Shown: positions 51,715-60,727, counted from the first letter of the stretch. The stretch: DNA of 64,000 nucleotides from CAZYJR01 sp964647905 (GCA_964647905.1 CAZYJR010000009.1:50111-114110); one strand, 5' to 3'. Notes: generated by a model from the sequence alone, not told the origin. Made by a program: numbers and translations.

Positions 51715-52860
51715 TCACGCCTCCCAAAAGGCATCTGGAGACGAGCGCCTGTCGTAACCGAGCAGCCGATCCCCTATGAGGAGAAGTCGGTTCAGGGCCG
51801 GTGTTCGTTTGATGACGCCGCGGACGGCATCATGCAGGACACCTTTCGGCTTGTTGAACGGGCAGACCCGGACGCAGTTGGTGCAATCCATCCGGTTCTT
51901 CGACCAGAACGCATAGCAACGCTCCGGGTTGACGTACCACTTCCGAATGCCGTGCTGGTTGGAGATGCTGGGGCCGGATGTCGCCATCTCACCGTGCGGT
52001 ATGGCCTGGGACGGGCAGCTCTCGGCGCATCGCTTGCAGATGCGGCAGAAGGCCTCCACACCAAACGGCTTGAAGGTGTCGCAGGAGAGATCCAGGTCGG
52101 TGAACACCTTGCAAAGGCGCACCCGGGGGCCGTAAGGTTCGGTCACCAGGAGCCCCATGCGGCTGCACTCACCCAAGCCCGCGGCCATGGCCAGAGGAAC
52201 GCTGAGGGCGGTGTCGTTGCCGCACGGTATGGCGCGGTACCCCAGGCTCCGAATGAAGACGGCCATCAGGTTGCTCACAAAGGCCATGCGGGAGTACCCC
52301 GCACCCGTCCCCGCACCAGCCACCGCTGTAAAGCCCGAGGCGAGGGCATCGTAGTCCATGGCCACCGCCATGACCACGGCGTTGTCGCACCCCTCCGGGA
52401 CTTCGATCGGGTAATGCTCTCGGGTCAGGAGATTGTACTCGCGGGAGTAGACCCAGTTAGGATGAAGGCGGGTGATGCCCACCAGGTTGGCGCCGAAGAG
52501 CTTGGCCGCCTGCTTGACCCGGCGGCTCATTCGCTCGGGGCTTTCATGGACAGCCCCCCCTTTTTCCACCCAAGGCCGGATCTTCTCCGGTACGCCTTCC
52601 CATCTGTAAAGACCGTGGTTGCTCAGGGAGTTTCCCAGGGCAACGGACCACTCCAGGTTCCAGGAGGCGTTCCTCAAGGCGTAATCCGTTTTCCGGTAGC
52701 CCGGCCGGTCCTGGAATACGGCCTCGCCGTAAAACCGGCGGCTCAGGGGTTGCATCTCCTCGTCCCAGGCCGCCCGCTTGAACATCTCGTTCTTCTGGTC
52801 GAATCGGTATTCAGGGACCGGGAACGGCACCTGTGGTGCCATGCGGGAATCAGACTTCAT
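51715..52860 (-). CDS. rdhA: Reductive dehalogenase, cytoplasmic type (no Tat signal)
   Basis: A 381-residue protein with the cobalamin-dependent reductive dehalogenase core: AGYSRMAFVSNLMAVFIRSL (Tyr189 in the position I associate with the catalytic Tyr), GYRAIPCGNDTALSVPLAMA, AGLGECSRMGLLVTEPYGPR, then two [4Fe-4S] sites, C272-x2-C275-x2-C278-x3-C282 and C326-x2-C329-x3-C333 with C315. Respiratory RdhA are near 450-550 residues with a Tat signal; both are lacking and no RdhB anchor gene follows. QueG is related in fold but lacks these motifs. It ends an operon with a Liv-type importer and an AKR-RidA fusion. Confidence 0.85.
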   Translation of the reverse strand: MKSDSRMAPQVPFPVPEYRFDQKNEMFKRAAWDEEMQPLSRRFYGEAVFQDRPGYRKTDYALRNASWNLEWSVALGNSLSNHGLYRWEGVPEKIRPWVEKGGAVHESPERMSRRVKQAAKLFGANLVGITRLHPNWVYSREYNLLTREHYPIEVPEGCDNAVVMAVAMDYDALASGFTAVAGAGTGAGYSRMAFVSNLMAVFIRSLGYRAIPCGNDTALSVPLAMAAGLGECSRMGLLVTEPYGPRVRLCKVFTDLDLSCDTFKPFGVEAFCRICKRCAESCPSQAIPHGEMATSGPSISNQHGIRKWYVNPERCYAFWSKNRMDCTNCVRVCPFNKPKGVLHDAVRGVIKRTPALNRLLLIGDRLLGYDRRSSPDAFWEA

Positions 52861-52864
52861 CGTT

Positions 52865-54325
52865 CTATTCGTCGACAAGCGCCTCCGCTTCGATTTCCAC
52901 CCGGTAGTCCGAGCCGATGAGGTCGGCACAGACCAGGGTGTTGGCCGGCTGAACGGTCTTGAACCGGATGCCGTGGGCTGCCGCAACCGGTTTCCAGTCG
53001 CCCATGTGCTTGAGATAGATGCGGGTCCTCACGACGTCCTCGAGACCCGCGCCGAAGCACTGGAGAGCGCCCTCGATCTTGTCGATGATGAAGTGCGCCT
53101 GCGAAGCGGGGTCGTCACCGCCTATGACACGGTCTCCGTGGGTCGCGGTGGTGCCGGAGATCAAGATGCGGTCGCCCCGGCGCACGGCCCGGCAGTACCC
53201 CGCCAGGTCCTCCCAGGTCGTTCCGCTGAAAACGCGCGTTCGGCCGTCCTCTCCCGTGCGGGTCTCGTAGGGAGGGGGCAGGGAGTCCAGGTGATCGCTC
53301 AGGTCCCCTGCGGCCGTCAGGTACGGGGGACGCCGGTACTCGTCTCCGCAGTCGCCCGGGATCGGGTCCAGGCTTTCCACGGCTTGCCGGATCTCTGCGT
53401 GGTCTTCCTCCGAGAGAGAGAAGCGGAAGAGCTGCAGGTTGTCCTGCCGGTGCTCGCTGATACCCAAACGGGCCCCCACGATGATGCCCCCCACGGCCGG
53501 CTGGTCGAGAATGTACCGGCAGGCCACGTTCGCCATGGACACCTCGTGACGCTCCGCGACCCTGTGGACCACCTTCAGGAGATCCTGCAGCTTTTCCCAG
53601 CCCCCGGCCTCGCGAATGAAGCGACCGTACTTCATCTGGGACCAGGTCTCGAGTTGGTCCCAGTCCGGCTCGGGCTGCCCGTACCGCCGCTCGGTGAGGA
53701 ACCCTCCGGCGATGGTGCCGAAGGCGAGCACCGTGACGCCCTGCTCCTTGCAGAGATCGAGCATGCCGTTGGTCCGGGCGCGCTGGTCCAGGAGCGAAAA
53801 GCAGACCTGATTGGAGACTATCTCGATGCCGCTCCTCAGGATCATCCCGAGGTGCACCGTGTCCACGTTGGTCAGCCCCAGGTGCCGGATCAGCCCCTCG
53901 GTCTTCAGCTCCTGGAGGTGAAGCAGGGTGTCCAGGTAGCTCGGGTCGGCATAGTTCCAGGCGTGGTACTGGAGGAGGTCCAGCCGGTCCGCGCGCATCC
54001 GGTCCAGCGCCCGCTGCACCGCCGCGCGGACGTCCTCCCGGCTCACCGGTCCGGGCTCCGGGACCCACTTGGTAAAGAGTTCTGCGGAGTCGTGCCCGTA
54101 TGCCTCCGCGTAAAGGCCTGCGATGATCTCGGCCGACCCGTAGTGGTCGGCCATGTCAAACGTGGTGAACCCCTCCTCCACATAGGGCCTCATGGCCCTC
54201 GCCGCCTCTTCCAGATCGAGCTTCCGGTCTTTGCGCTCCATGTCGGCGATCTGCCAGAGGCCCGTCAGCACCCGGGAGATGCTCAACCCGGGCGCCACTT
54301 CCCATCGTTCCACCAAGTCCTTCAT
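52865..54325 (-). CDS. Aldo/keto reductase fused to RidA-like domain
   Basis: A 486-residue fusion. Residues 1-330 form an aldo/keto reductase barrel with the tetrad in FDMADHYGSAE (Asp and Tyr), LFTKW (Lys) and LLQYHAWNY (His). Residues about 365-486 are a YjgF/RidA domain (YCRAVRRGDRILISGTTATH, VVRTRIYLKHMGDWK). The RidA Arg needed for imine deamination appears as Asn in VQPANTLV, so that activity is doubtful. Start ATG 54325 has GGAGA eight bases upstream. It is followed four bases later by the dehalogenase start. Confidence 0.88.
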   Translation of the reverse strand: MKDLVERWEVAPGLSISRVLTGLWQIADMERKDRKLDLEEAARAMRPYVEEGFTTFDMADHYGSAEIIAGLYAEAYGHDSAELFTKWVPEPGPVSREDVRAAVQRALDRMRADRLDLLQYHAWNYADPSYLDTLLHLQELKTEGLIRHLGLTNVDTVHLGMILRSGIEIVSNQVCFSLLDQRARTNGMLDLCKEQGVTVLAFGTIAGGFLTERRYGQPEPDWDQLETWSQMKYGRFIREAGGWEKLQDLLKVVHRVAERHEVSMANVACRYILDQPAVGGIIVGARLGISEHRQDNLQLFRFSLSEEDHAEIRQAVESLDPIPGDCGDEYRRPPYLTAAGDLSDHLDSLPPPYETRTGEDGRTRVFSGTTWEDLAGYCRAVRRGDRILISGTTATHGDRVIGGDDPASQAHFIIDKIEGALQCFGAGLEDVVRTRIYLKHMGDWKPVAAAHGIRFKTVQPANTLVCADLIGSDYRVEIEAEALVDE

Positions 54326-54434
54326 ATGCTCGTCTCCATTCCTCGGAGAAAACCAGTTGATCGATGGCGCGGCCCGCCTCTCCCCGCCGGCCTTCCCAAA
54401 GCCGCGGACAGGATTGCGGACCGGCCTCAATAGA

Positions 54435-55592
54435 CTATTTGTAAAACACCGCCTTGCCGTCCTTGACCACGTACATGAGCATGTCCCGCACCATGTCCCC
54501 GTTTACGTCGAACCGGTTTTCCCCCAGGGCCCCCATCATGGGGGGATAGTAGGGACCGATGGCCGAGAGCCCCATGGCCAGACCCCGGCGGGTGGCCCCG
54601 CCCAGCTCTATGGCCTTGGCCGTCATCTCCACACAGTCGTTTGCAATGGCCTCCACGAGGCCCGGGTCGTAGCCGTACTTCTTCTTGAAGTCCGCGGCCC
54701 ACTTCTGGATGTAGGGGCGTTCGTCCTCAAGAGAGAAGTACCCGGTGTAGATGGTCCCCTCCGAGGCCTTGCCGGCCACCTTGATGTACTCCGGGTGGCC
54801 GATCCCGTCCGTCCCGAGGATCTGGGCGTCCAGCTGAAGCTCCCTGGCCTGCCGCGCGATCAGGGCGCCCTCCTTGTAATGCCCGGCGATGAAGAGTACG
54901 TCCGGATCCTTGCCTTTGATCTTGGCCAGTTGGGCCGAGAAATCGGTGTCGTTCGGCAGAAACGCCTCCACGGCCACGATGTTCCCCTCGTCCACGCCCA
55001 CTTCTTTCAGACCCGTCTGGAAGACGTCGGCCAGGCCCTTGCCGTAATCGTCGTTGACGTAGATCACGGCGTAGGTCTTCCACTTCCCTTGGTCGTTGGC
55101 CCACTTGGCGATGTAGCGGCCCTGGAAGGCGTCCGTGGGCACCAGCCTGAAGGAGTAGGGGCCTGCATCGGTGTAGCTGGGGGCGGTGGCGCCGATGGCG
55201 AACTGGACAAGCCCGTGCTTGTTCATGATGGGTGCTTGGGCTAGGGCCACCGTGCTCGTTAGGGGACCTATCATTGCCAGGATCTTCTTTTTGTCGATGA
55301 AGCGCTGGGCAATGGACGCGCCTTCCCGGGGATCGTTCTTGTCGTCGGCCAGCTCCACCAGCTCCAACATCATGGCCTTCTTCTCGCCTTTGGGCACTAC
55401 GCCCCCTCGCTGGTTGATCCGTTCGATGGCGAACCTCGCCCCCACCTCAGACTTCTCCCCCCACGACGCGGCCCCGCCGCTCATGGGGGCACAGAGGCCC
55501 AGCCCGAGGGTATCACTGGCTGCGGCCGACACGGGAAGGCCTCCAGCCAGGGCGACAGTCAATAACATTGTCAAGCATAGCGATTTCTTCAT
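54435..55592 (-). CDS. Liv-type periplasmic binding protein
   Basis: A 385-residue secreted protein with signal peptide ending near VSAAAS. Type I binding fold: LGLGLCAPMSGGAASWGEKS, FIDKKKILAMIGPLTSTVAL, and YVNDDYGKGLADVFQTGLKE. It is the substrate receptor of the LivHMGF importer encoded upstream and precedes the AKR-RidA gene by about 110 bases. Ligand unknown; Liv-type receptors bind many amides and acids besides amino acids. Confidence 0.9.
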   Translation of the reverse strand: MKKSLCLTMLLTVALAGGLPVSAAASDTLGLGLCAPMSGGAASWGEKSEVGARFAIERINQRGGVVPKGEKKAMMLELVELADDKNDPREGASIAQRFIDKKKILAMIGPLTSTVALAQAPIMNKHGLVQFAIGATAPSYTDAGPYSFRLVPTDAFQGRYIAKWANDQGKWKTYAVIYVNDDYGKGLADVFQTGLKEVGVDEGNIVAVEAFLPNDTDFSAQLAKIKGKDPDVLFIAGHYKEGALIARQARELQLDAQILGTDGIGHPEYIKVAGKASEGTIYTGYFSLEDERPYIQKWAADFKKKYGYDPGLVEAIANDCVEMTAKAIELGGATRRGLAMGLSAIGPYYPPMMGALGENRFDVNGDMVRDMLMYVVKDGKAVFYK

Positions 55593-55637
55593 GGTCCCTC
55601 CTCCTTTTCGGTTTGAAACAACAAACGGTCGTACGCC

Positions 55638-56351
55638 TTACTCCTCACCCAGATACGCCTTGATGACGTTTTCGTTCTGCAGCAGGCTTTCAGCCGAATC
55701 CTGCAGAACGATCCGCCCGCCGTTGAGGATGTAACCCCGATTTGCGATGGAAAGGGCCTTTCTCAGGTTTTGCTCCACCACGAATATCGGAATCCCCACC
55801 TCGCTCACCCGCTCAATGATGCCGAACACCTCGTCCACGAGCTTGGGAGAGAGCCCCATGGACGGTTCGTCCATTATGATCATCTTGGGCCTGGCCATGA
55901 GGGCACGGCCGATGGCCAGCATCTGCTGCTCCCCGCCGCTCAAAGTCCCGGCGTCCTGGTGCAGCCGCTCCTCCAGCCTCGGAAAGAGAGCGAAGACCCG
56001 GTCCAGCTCCGCGCCGAAGTCATACTCCCGGCTCTTTCGGTGAATGAAGGCCCCCATCTCCAGGTTCTCCATCACCGTAAGGCGCGCGAACACCCGCCTT
56101 GACTCCGGCACCGGGGAGATGCCTTTGCGCACGATCAGGTGCGTGCTGAGTCCGTCGATCCTCTCCCCGTTGAACTCCACGTATCCCGTCGTCGGCTTGA
56201 CGACCCCCAGGATGGTCTTCATGGTCGTGGACTTGCCCGACGCGTTTCCACCCAGGAGCGACACGATCTCCTTGGCACCGACCTCGATGGAGACCTCGTC
56301 CAGCGCCCGAATCGGGCCGTAGTGGGTCGTTACTTTTTCGAGCTTCAGCAT
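55638..56351 (-). CDS. livF: ABC transporter ATPase, LivF-like
   Basis: A 237-residue ATPase with GGNASGKST (Walker A), LSGGEQQMLAIGRALM (signature) and MIIMDEPSMGLSP (Walker B), and the LivF length. It follows LivG by nine bases in the order H-M-G-F and completes the importer. Confidence 0.93.
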   Translation of the reverse strand: MLKLEKVTTHYGPIRALDEVSIEVGAKEIVSLLGGNASGKSTTMKTILGVVKPTTGYVEFNGERIDGLSTHLIVRKGISPVPESRRVFARLTVMENLEMGAFIHRKSREYDFGAELDRVFALFPRLEERLHQDAGTLSGGEQQMLAIGRALMARPKMIIMDEPSMGLSPKLVDEVFGIIERVSEVGIPIFVVEQNLRKALSIANRGYILNGGRIVLQDSAESLLQNENVIKAYLGEE

Positions 56352-56360
56352 GGCATTCGC

Positions 56361-57131
56361 CTAGTCCCGACCGAGATAGGCCTCGACCACCTTGGGGTGG
56401 TTCCGGACCTCCGAGTAGGTCCCCTCCACGATCTTCTCCCCGTAGTCCATGGCCACCACCCGGGGACAAATCCTTCGAATGAAGTTCATGTCGTGCTCGA
56501 TCACGAGAACGCCCGTGCCTCGTTCGTTGACGGTCTTGATGGTCTCGGCCAGTTGAAGGGACTCGGTCGGGTTCATGCCGGCCGTAGGTTCGTCGATGAG
56601 GAGCAGCTTGCCGTCGGACATCAGTGCCCGGGCGATTTCCAGGCGGCGGCGGTTCGCGTAGGAGAGGGTCCAGGCCGGGTTGTCCTCGACGCTTCGCAGC
56701 CGGTTGCCGAAAAGCGACATGACATCGCGGGCCCTTTCCGTTAGCCTCTCCCGCTCCCTCCGCGCGCCGGGCAGCCGGAGCAGGGCCGAGAAAAGCCCCG
56801 CCCGGGTTCTGCAGTGGCCGCCGATCATCAGGTTCTCGAGGACGGAGAGGTTGTTGAACGGACGCTGGTTCTGAAACGTCCGGGAGATCCCCAGGCCGAT
56901 GATCTGGTGCGTTTTCCTGCGGAGCAGGTTTTCCGGGCGGCCGTCGAAGAACACCTCTCCCCCGTCGGCCGGATGCATGCCGGAGAGGACGTTGAAAAAG
57001 GTGGTTTTGCCGGAACCATTCGGGCCGATGATTCCGACGATCTCGCCCTCTCCCACTTCCAGGCTGAAACGGTTAAGCGCCGTCAATCCCTCGAAGCGCT
57101 TGACCAGTTCTCGAACGGACAACAGGGACAT
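56361..57131 (-). CDS. livG: ABC transporter ATPase, LivG-like
   Basis: A 256-residue ATPase with GPNGSGKTTFFNVLSG, ISRTFQNQRPFNNLSV, a slightly degenerate signature (LSYANRRRLEIARAL, as commonly seen in LivG) and LLIDEPTAGMNP. It is three bases downstream of livM. Confidence 0.93.
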   Translation of the reverse strand: MSLLSVRELVKRFEGLTALNRFSLEVGEGEIVGIIGPNGSGKTTFFNVLSGMHPADGGEVFFDGRPENLLRRKTHQIIGLGISRTFQNQRPFNNLSVLENLMIGGHCRTRAGLFSALLRLPGARRERERLTERARDVMSLFGNRLRSVEDNPAWTLSYANRRRLEIARALMSDGKLLLIDEPTAGMNPTESLQLAETIKTVNERGTGVLVIEHDMNFIRRICPRVVAMDYGEKIVEGTYSEVRNHPKVVEAYLGRD

Positions 57132-57134
57132 GCG

Positions 57135-58193
57135 TTACACCTTGTACGCTTGCTGGTAGAGTTTCTTGCCGAACAATCCCTCCGGCCGGACTATCATCAT
57201 GACCACCATGAAAGCGCCCATGATCACCATGCGGTACTCGCTGGCCGCTCGAAACAGCTCCGGCGCGCCGATCATGACGATGGCGCCAATCACGGTCCCC
57301 GGAATGCTGCCCAGCCCTCCCAGGATCGGAATGGTGATGATAATCACGGACTCGAGGATGGTGAAGCTATTCGGGCTCACGAAGCTCTGGAACACCGCAA
57401 AGAAGCTCCCGGCCAGCGCCCCCAGGGCCGCGGAAAACCCGAAGGCCATGGTCTTGTAGTAGGCCAGGTTGATCCCCATCACCGAGGCCACGTCCTCGTC
57501 CTCCCGAATGGCCAGCCAGGCCAGGCCGACCCGCGAGTCCACGAGGCGGACGCACGCATAAATGGTGAGCAGGACGAAGAAGAGGATCAGGTAGTAGTAG
57601 GCCGGGTAGCTGTCTATTACCACCTGCCACTCCCCGAATCCGAGACGGGGCGCCGGGATCCCCGGGATGCCCCGGGGGCCCCGGGTGAGGCCCATCCAGT
57701 TGTTCGCCACTATGTAGACGATCTGGCCGAACCCGAGGGTCACGATCGCCAGGTAGTCGTCCCGCACCCGCAGGGTCGGAAAGCCGAGGAGGATGCCCAC
57801 GAGGACACCGAACGCCATGCCCACCGGCAGGGTCAGCCAGAAGCTCATCCCGTGGTTCACCATCAGAATGGCCGTGGTGTAGGCCCCCACGGCGTAAAAG
57901 GCCGCGTGGCCGATGTTGAGTAGCCCCGTAAACCCCATGACCACGTTCAGTCCCAGCGCCAGGACGATGTAGAGCCCGATGTAGATGATGATCCGCATGG
58001 CGTAGTTGCTGGGCACCACCAGCGGGACCACCAGCGCGGCCGACACGAGAATGAGCTTCACGTACCAGCGGGACAGGGCGAACGTCCCGGCCAGGCGGAC
58101 GAGAAAGTTTTGGCTCTGCTCTTTGACGCCGGCCTGGGAGCCGCCGGCCAGGTCATCGAGCCTGCTTTCGCTTTTTGAATCTTCCGGTTTCAC
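57135..58193 (-). CDS. livM: ABC transporter permease, LivM-like
   Basis: A 352-residue permease. A hydrophilic N-terminal extension of about 38 residues (rich in Lys, Glu and Ser) precedes about nine membrane helices; LRVRDDYLAIVTLGFGQI and AIREDEDVASVMGINLAYYK (coupling helix) are typical. The start lies 41 bases inside livH, a larger overlap than usual, so a later start is possible. Confidence 0.92.
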   Translation of the reverse strand: MKPEDSKSESRLDDLAGGSQAGVKEQSQNFLVRLAGTFALSRWYVKLILVSAALVVPLVVPSNYAMRIIIYIGLYIVLALGLNVVMGFTGLLNIGHAAFYAVGAYTTAILMVNHGMSFWLTLPVGMAFGVLVGILLGFPTLRVRDDYLAIVTLGFGQIVYIVANNWMGLTRGPRGIPGIPAPRLGFGEWQVVIDSYPAYYYLILFFVLLTIYACVRLVDSRVGLAWLAIREDEDVASVMGINLAYYKTMAFGFSAALGALAGSFFAVFQSFVSPNSFTILESVIIITIPILGGLGSIPGTVIGAIVMIGAPELFRAASEYRMVIMGAFMVVMMIVRPEGLFGKKLYQQAYKV

Positions 58194-59040
58194 CCAAGAG
58201 CCCTTCCGGTCTGAAGATGAGGACCAGGATCAGCACGCCGAAGGCAAAGGCGTCTCGGTACATGGAGGATATGTACCCCGCTCCGATGCCTTCGAACACC
58301 CCGAGGAGAATCCCCCCGAACATGGCCCCATAAATGTTGCCGATACCGCCCAGGACCGCTGCGGTGAACGCCTTCAACCCGGCGTTGAACCCCATGAACG
58401 GGTCGATGCTGTTGTAGTTGACGGCGAAGAGTATGCCCGCCACCGCTCCCATGGCCGATCCGATGGCGAAGGTCAGCACGACCACGGCGTTGGCGTTGAT
58501 GCCCATCATCTCGGCCGCCTCCCCGTCTGCGGCCGTGGCCCGCATGGCCTTCCCGAGGTAGGTCTTCTTGACGAAAACGCCCAAGCCGATCATCAGGATC
58601 AGGGATATCGCGAGGATGACGATCTTCTTGAAGGTGATCACGGCGTTTCCGATCAGGACGGGCGCAACATCGAACGTCACGTCGAAGATCTGGGACTCCG
58701 CTCCCCAGACGATTCGGGCCATATTCTGCAGGAAGATGGACATCCCCAGGACGCTGATAACCACGTTGAACCGGGGGGAGTTGCGAAGGGGGCGGTAGGC
58801 GATCCTCTCCACACCCAGGCCGACCACCGTTGCCAGCATGATCCCCACCAGGGCCGCGACCGCGAACGGGAGCGATAGGGCCGACATGAGCCACCAGGTG
58901 AAAAAGGCCCCGCACATGAAGATCTCGCCATGGGCGAAGTTGATCAGCTTGATGATCCCGTACACCATTGTGTACCCGATGGCGAGCAAGGCGTACAATG
59001 CACCCAGGCTGATCGCGTTGACCATCTGCTGCCAGAACAT
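58153..59040 (-). CDS. livH: ABC transporter permease, LivH-like
   Basis: A 295-residue permease with LLAIGYTMVYGIIKLINFAHG at the N-terminus and KAMRATAADGEAAEMMGINA (coupling helix) near 160. It is the first transport gene after the GntR regulator gene (15 bases apart), indicating regulator and importer share a transcript. Confidence 0.93.
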   Translation of the reverse strand: MFWQQMVNAISLGALYALLAIGYTMVYGIIKLINFAHGEIFMCGAFFTWWLMSALSLPFAVAALVGIMLATVVGLGVERIAYRPLRNSPRFNVVISVLGMSIFLQNMARIVWGAESQIFDVTFDVAPVLIGNAVITFKKIVILAISLILMIGLGVFVKKTYLGKAMRATAADGEAAEMMGINANAVVVLTFAIGSAMGAVAGILFAVNYNSIDPFMGFNAGLKAFTAAVLGGIGNIYGAMFGGILLGVFEGIGAGYISSMYRDAFAFGVLILVLIFRPEGLLGETGRFKKRKQAR

Positions 59041-59055
59041 AGCGTCCCTTTCGGG

Positions 59056-59820
59056 TCACACCACGGGCAAGGGGGGGCGTCTCTCTTCTAGTGAGCGGGT
59101 CTGCTCGTTTTGCTCGGGAATCTCATTGGCTTCTTTCTCCAGAATGCGCCGGTATCTCAGCATGTGCGACCTGACGACGGAGATCACCTTCATGATCTTG
59201 CGCTGTTCGATCGACTCGACGATGTCCTTCCAGTCCTCGAAGACCTCTTCGTGTTCCGTCCGGTATTTGTTGGTGTAAAAGCTCAACGGCTCCATACTGA
59301 TGTAGAGGGTCCCGGAGATCCACTCGAAGATCGGGTTGCGGGAGATTCTGGCCAGCTCTTTGTGCATGTTCAGCTCCCACTGATAGAACGCCCCGTAGCT
59401 GTCCTCGCTCGACTGGATCAGCGATCCCCCCTCGGCCAGCAGATCCTTTAGGGTACGGATGTCCTCGGGGGTCGCGCGTTCTGCCGCATGCGCGGCCGTG
59501 GTCACCTCAACCGGCTCTCGGAACTCGGCCAGGTGTTTTACGGAAATCCGGCCGTGCCGAATGAGAAGGGCCAGGGTCTCGCTGGCGTATTCGTTGTCCA
59601 CCTCCCGGACAAACGCCCCACCTTTAGAGCCCTTCCGGATCTCGATCAGCCCCTTTTGCTGCAATGCGATCAGGACCTCCCTAACCGTCCCCCGTCCGAT
59701 CCGATACTTCTCCTGGAGCTCCCGCTCGGGAGGAAGCTTGTCACCGGGCTTGAACTGTCTCGAGAGGATGCTGTTCTCGACCTGACTCAGGATTTGCTCG
59801 TGCTTGGTTTGCTGCGCCAC
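59056..59820 (-). CDS. GntR-family regulator (FadR/FCD type)
   Basis: A 254-residue regulator. The N-terminal winged helix (about 10-75) has PGDKLPPERELQEKYRIGRG and TVREVLIALQQKGLIEI; the C-terminal FCD ligand domain (about 90-230) includes EFREPVEVTTAAHAAERAT and a His in LNMHKELARIS, typical of metal-coordinated organic-acid binding. GTG 59820 is preferred because GGAG lies eight bases upstream; GTG 59835 is an alternative. It heads the importer-dehalogenase operon. Confidence 0.9.
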   Translation of the reverse strand: MAQQTKHEQILSQVENSILSRQFKPGDKLPPERELQEKYRIGRGTVREVLIALQQKGLIEIRKGSKGGAFVREVDNEYASETLALLIRHGRISVKHLAEFREPVEVTTAAHAAERATPEDIRTLKDLLAEGGSLIQSSEDSYGAFYQWELNMHKELARISRNPIFEWISGTLYISMEPLSFYTNKYRTEHEEVFEDWKDIVESIEQRKIMKVISVVRSHMLRYRRILEKEANEIPEQNEQTRSLEERRPPLPVV

Positions 59821-59857
59821 CCCTGCTTCTCCCACAGAGACTTCGGTGATCCATCAC

Positions 59858-59876
59858 ACCATTTCATCAAAATGGT
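59858..59876. promoter_or_regulatory. Candidate operator of the GntR regulator
   Basis: ACCATTT and AAATGGT form perfect 7-base arms around CATCA, a 19-bp palindrome. It lies 17 bases downstream of the promoter -10 box, where a bound dimer would block transcription. Confidence 0.6.
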
Positions 59877-59892
59877 ACGATCTTTTTGGGGG

Positions 59893-59921
59893 ATTTTGTC
59901 CGAGCCGGACGCTAATGTCAA
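59893..59921 (-). promoter_or_regulatory. Sigma-70 promoter of the GntR-Liv-AKR-dehalogenase operon
   Basis: The minus strand reads TTGACA (59916-59921), a 17-base spacer and CAAAAT (59893-59898). It is the only clear promoter between here and the dehalogenase, and genes below it are closely spaced. Confidence 0.7.
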
Positions 59922-60174
59922 GCGTTTTCTGGACATGAGACAGCCTGGAAGTCAGAAAATTGATCTTGTATTTTAAATAAGATACGCCACACATAACCGC
60001 AATCCCAATGCTTATAGGAAGGAGAGGGCCTCGTTCTTACTCAGAAAAAAATTACGACCATTCTTTGCAAAGCTGAACATGTTTGGTTGCAGGACGGTTT
60101 CAGCAGGCGCTTGCCCCGCGAACCACGGGACGCTCCGGCTCTGCACAGCTGTCGTCCGTGGCAAGGCCCCGTCT
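59922..60174. other. Intergenic region, no gene recognised
   Basis: No coding frame with signals and no RNA gene could be supported. It separates the GntR operon promoter from the AraC fragment; both flanks transcribe leftward. Confidence 0.35.
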
Positions 60175-60327
60175 CTAAACTGTCAGCCCGGCGGCCGTCT
60201 CCGGGTCATTGCAGGAAAACTCACCAACAGGCCTGGCCGGGGTGGCACCCTGAAATCTTTTGAACTCTTTGATAAAGTGGGCCTGGTCGTAGTAACCCAG
60301 CTCACCGGAGTAACGCTCAGAGAACCC
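60175..60327 (-). pseudogene. C-terminal remnant of an AraC-family regulator
   Basis: An open frame ending in TAG at 60175 encodes GFSERYSGELGYYDQAHFIK and then EFKRFQGATPARPVGEF, which matches the second helix-turn-helix of AraC regulators. The frame starts inside the end of the VapC gene, in another frame, and has no start codon or first HTH. The regulator has been cut off, probably by insertion of the toxin-antitoxin pair. Confidence 0.65.
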
Positions 60328-60727
60328 TGAATGGATTCCAGATCCGCAGTTTTCCCTCGATGATCAGACCATCCTGCATATCTTCGGAATAGAGGATTTC
60401 ACAGTTTCCGATCAGCGCGGCAGCAACGATCATCGAATCATATACGCTCAAGCCGTAGCGCATGGCCACCGCCATTCCCTTTTCATGTGTTTCAGGTGTG
60501 AGGGAATCGGCCGGGCAAACCGAGCGGATCAGGGCCAACACCTCGGTGATATCCTCCCATGACATATGGAGCTTACGCCGGGCAACGCTTGCAAGTTCGT
60601 TTAACACCTGCACGCTGATCCGGCCGCCCCTGCGGACGATTTCCTCGGCTCGGTCCGCCTTGGCCTCATCCTCCGAGAGCAGATAAAGAAGGGTATTGGT
60701 GTCTATGAAGGGTTCAGGAGCGGGCAT
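60317..60727 (-). CDS. vapC: PIN-domain toxin (VapC-like)
   Basis: A 136-residue PIN-domain protein with acidic metal ligands in FIDTNTLLYLLSEDE, NELASVARRK, YDSMIVAAAL and SEDMQDGL. It would be an RNase toxin. The start overlaps the antitoxin gene by 14 bases. Confidence 0.88.
   Translation of the reverse strand: MPAPEPFIDTNTLLYLLSEDEAKADRAEEIVRRGGRISVQVLNELASVARRKLHMSWEDITEVLALIRSVCPADSLTPETHEKGMAVAMRYGLSVYDSMIVAAALIGNCEILYSEDMQDGLIIEGKLRIWNPFRVL

Noticed and set aside
51715..52860. Epoxyqueuosine reductase (QueG) as identity
   Set aside because: The length is similar, but the GYSRMA, PCGNDTALS and GPRVRLCKVFTDL motifs are those of reductive dehalogenases, and the context is catabolic.
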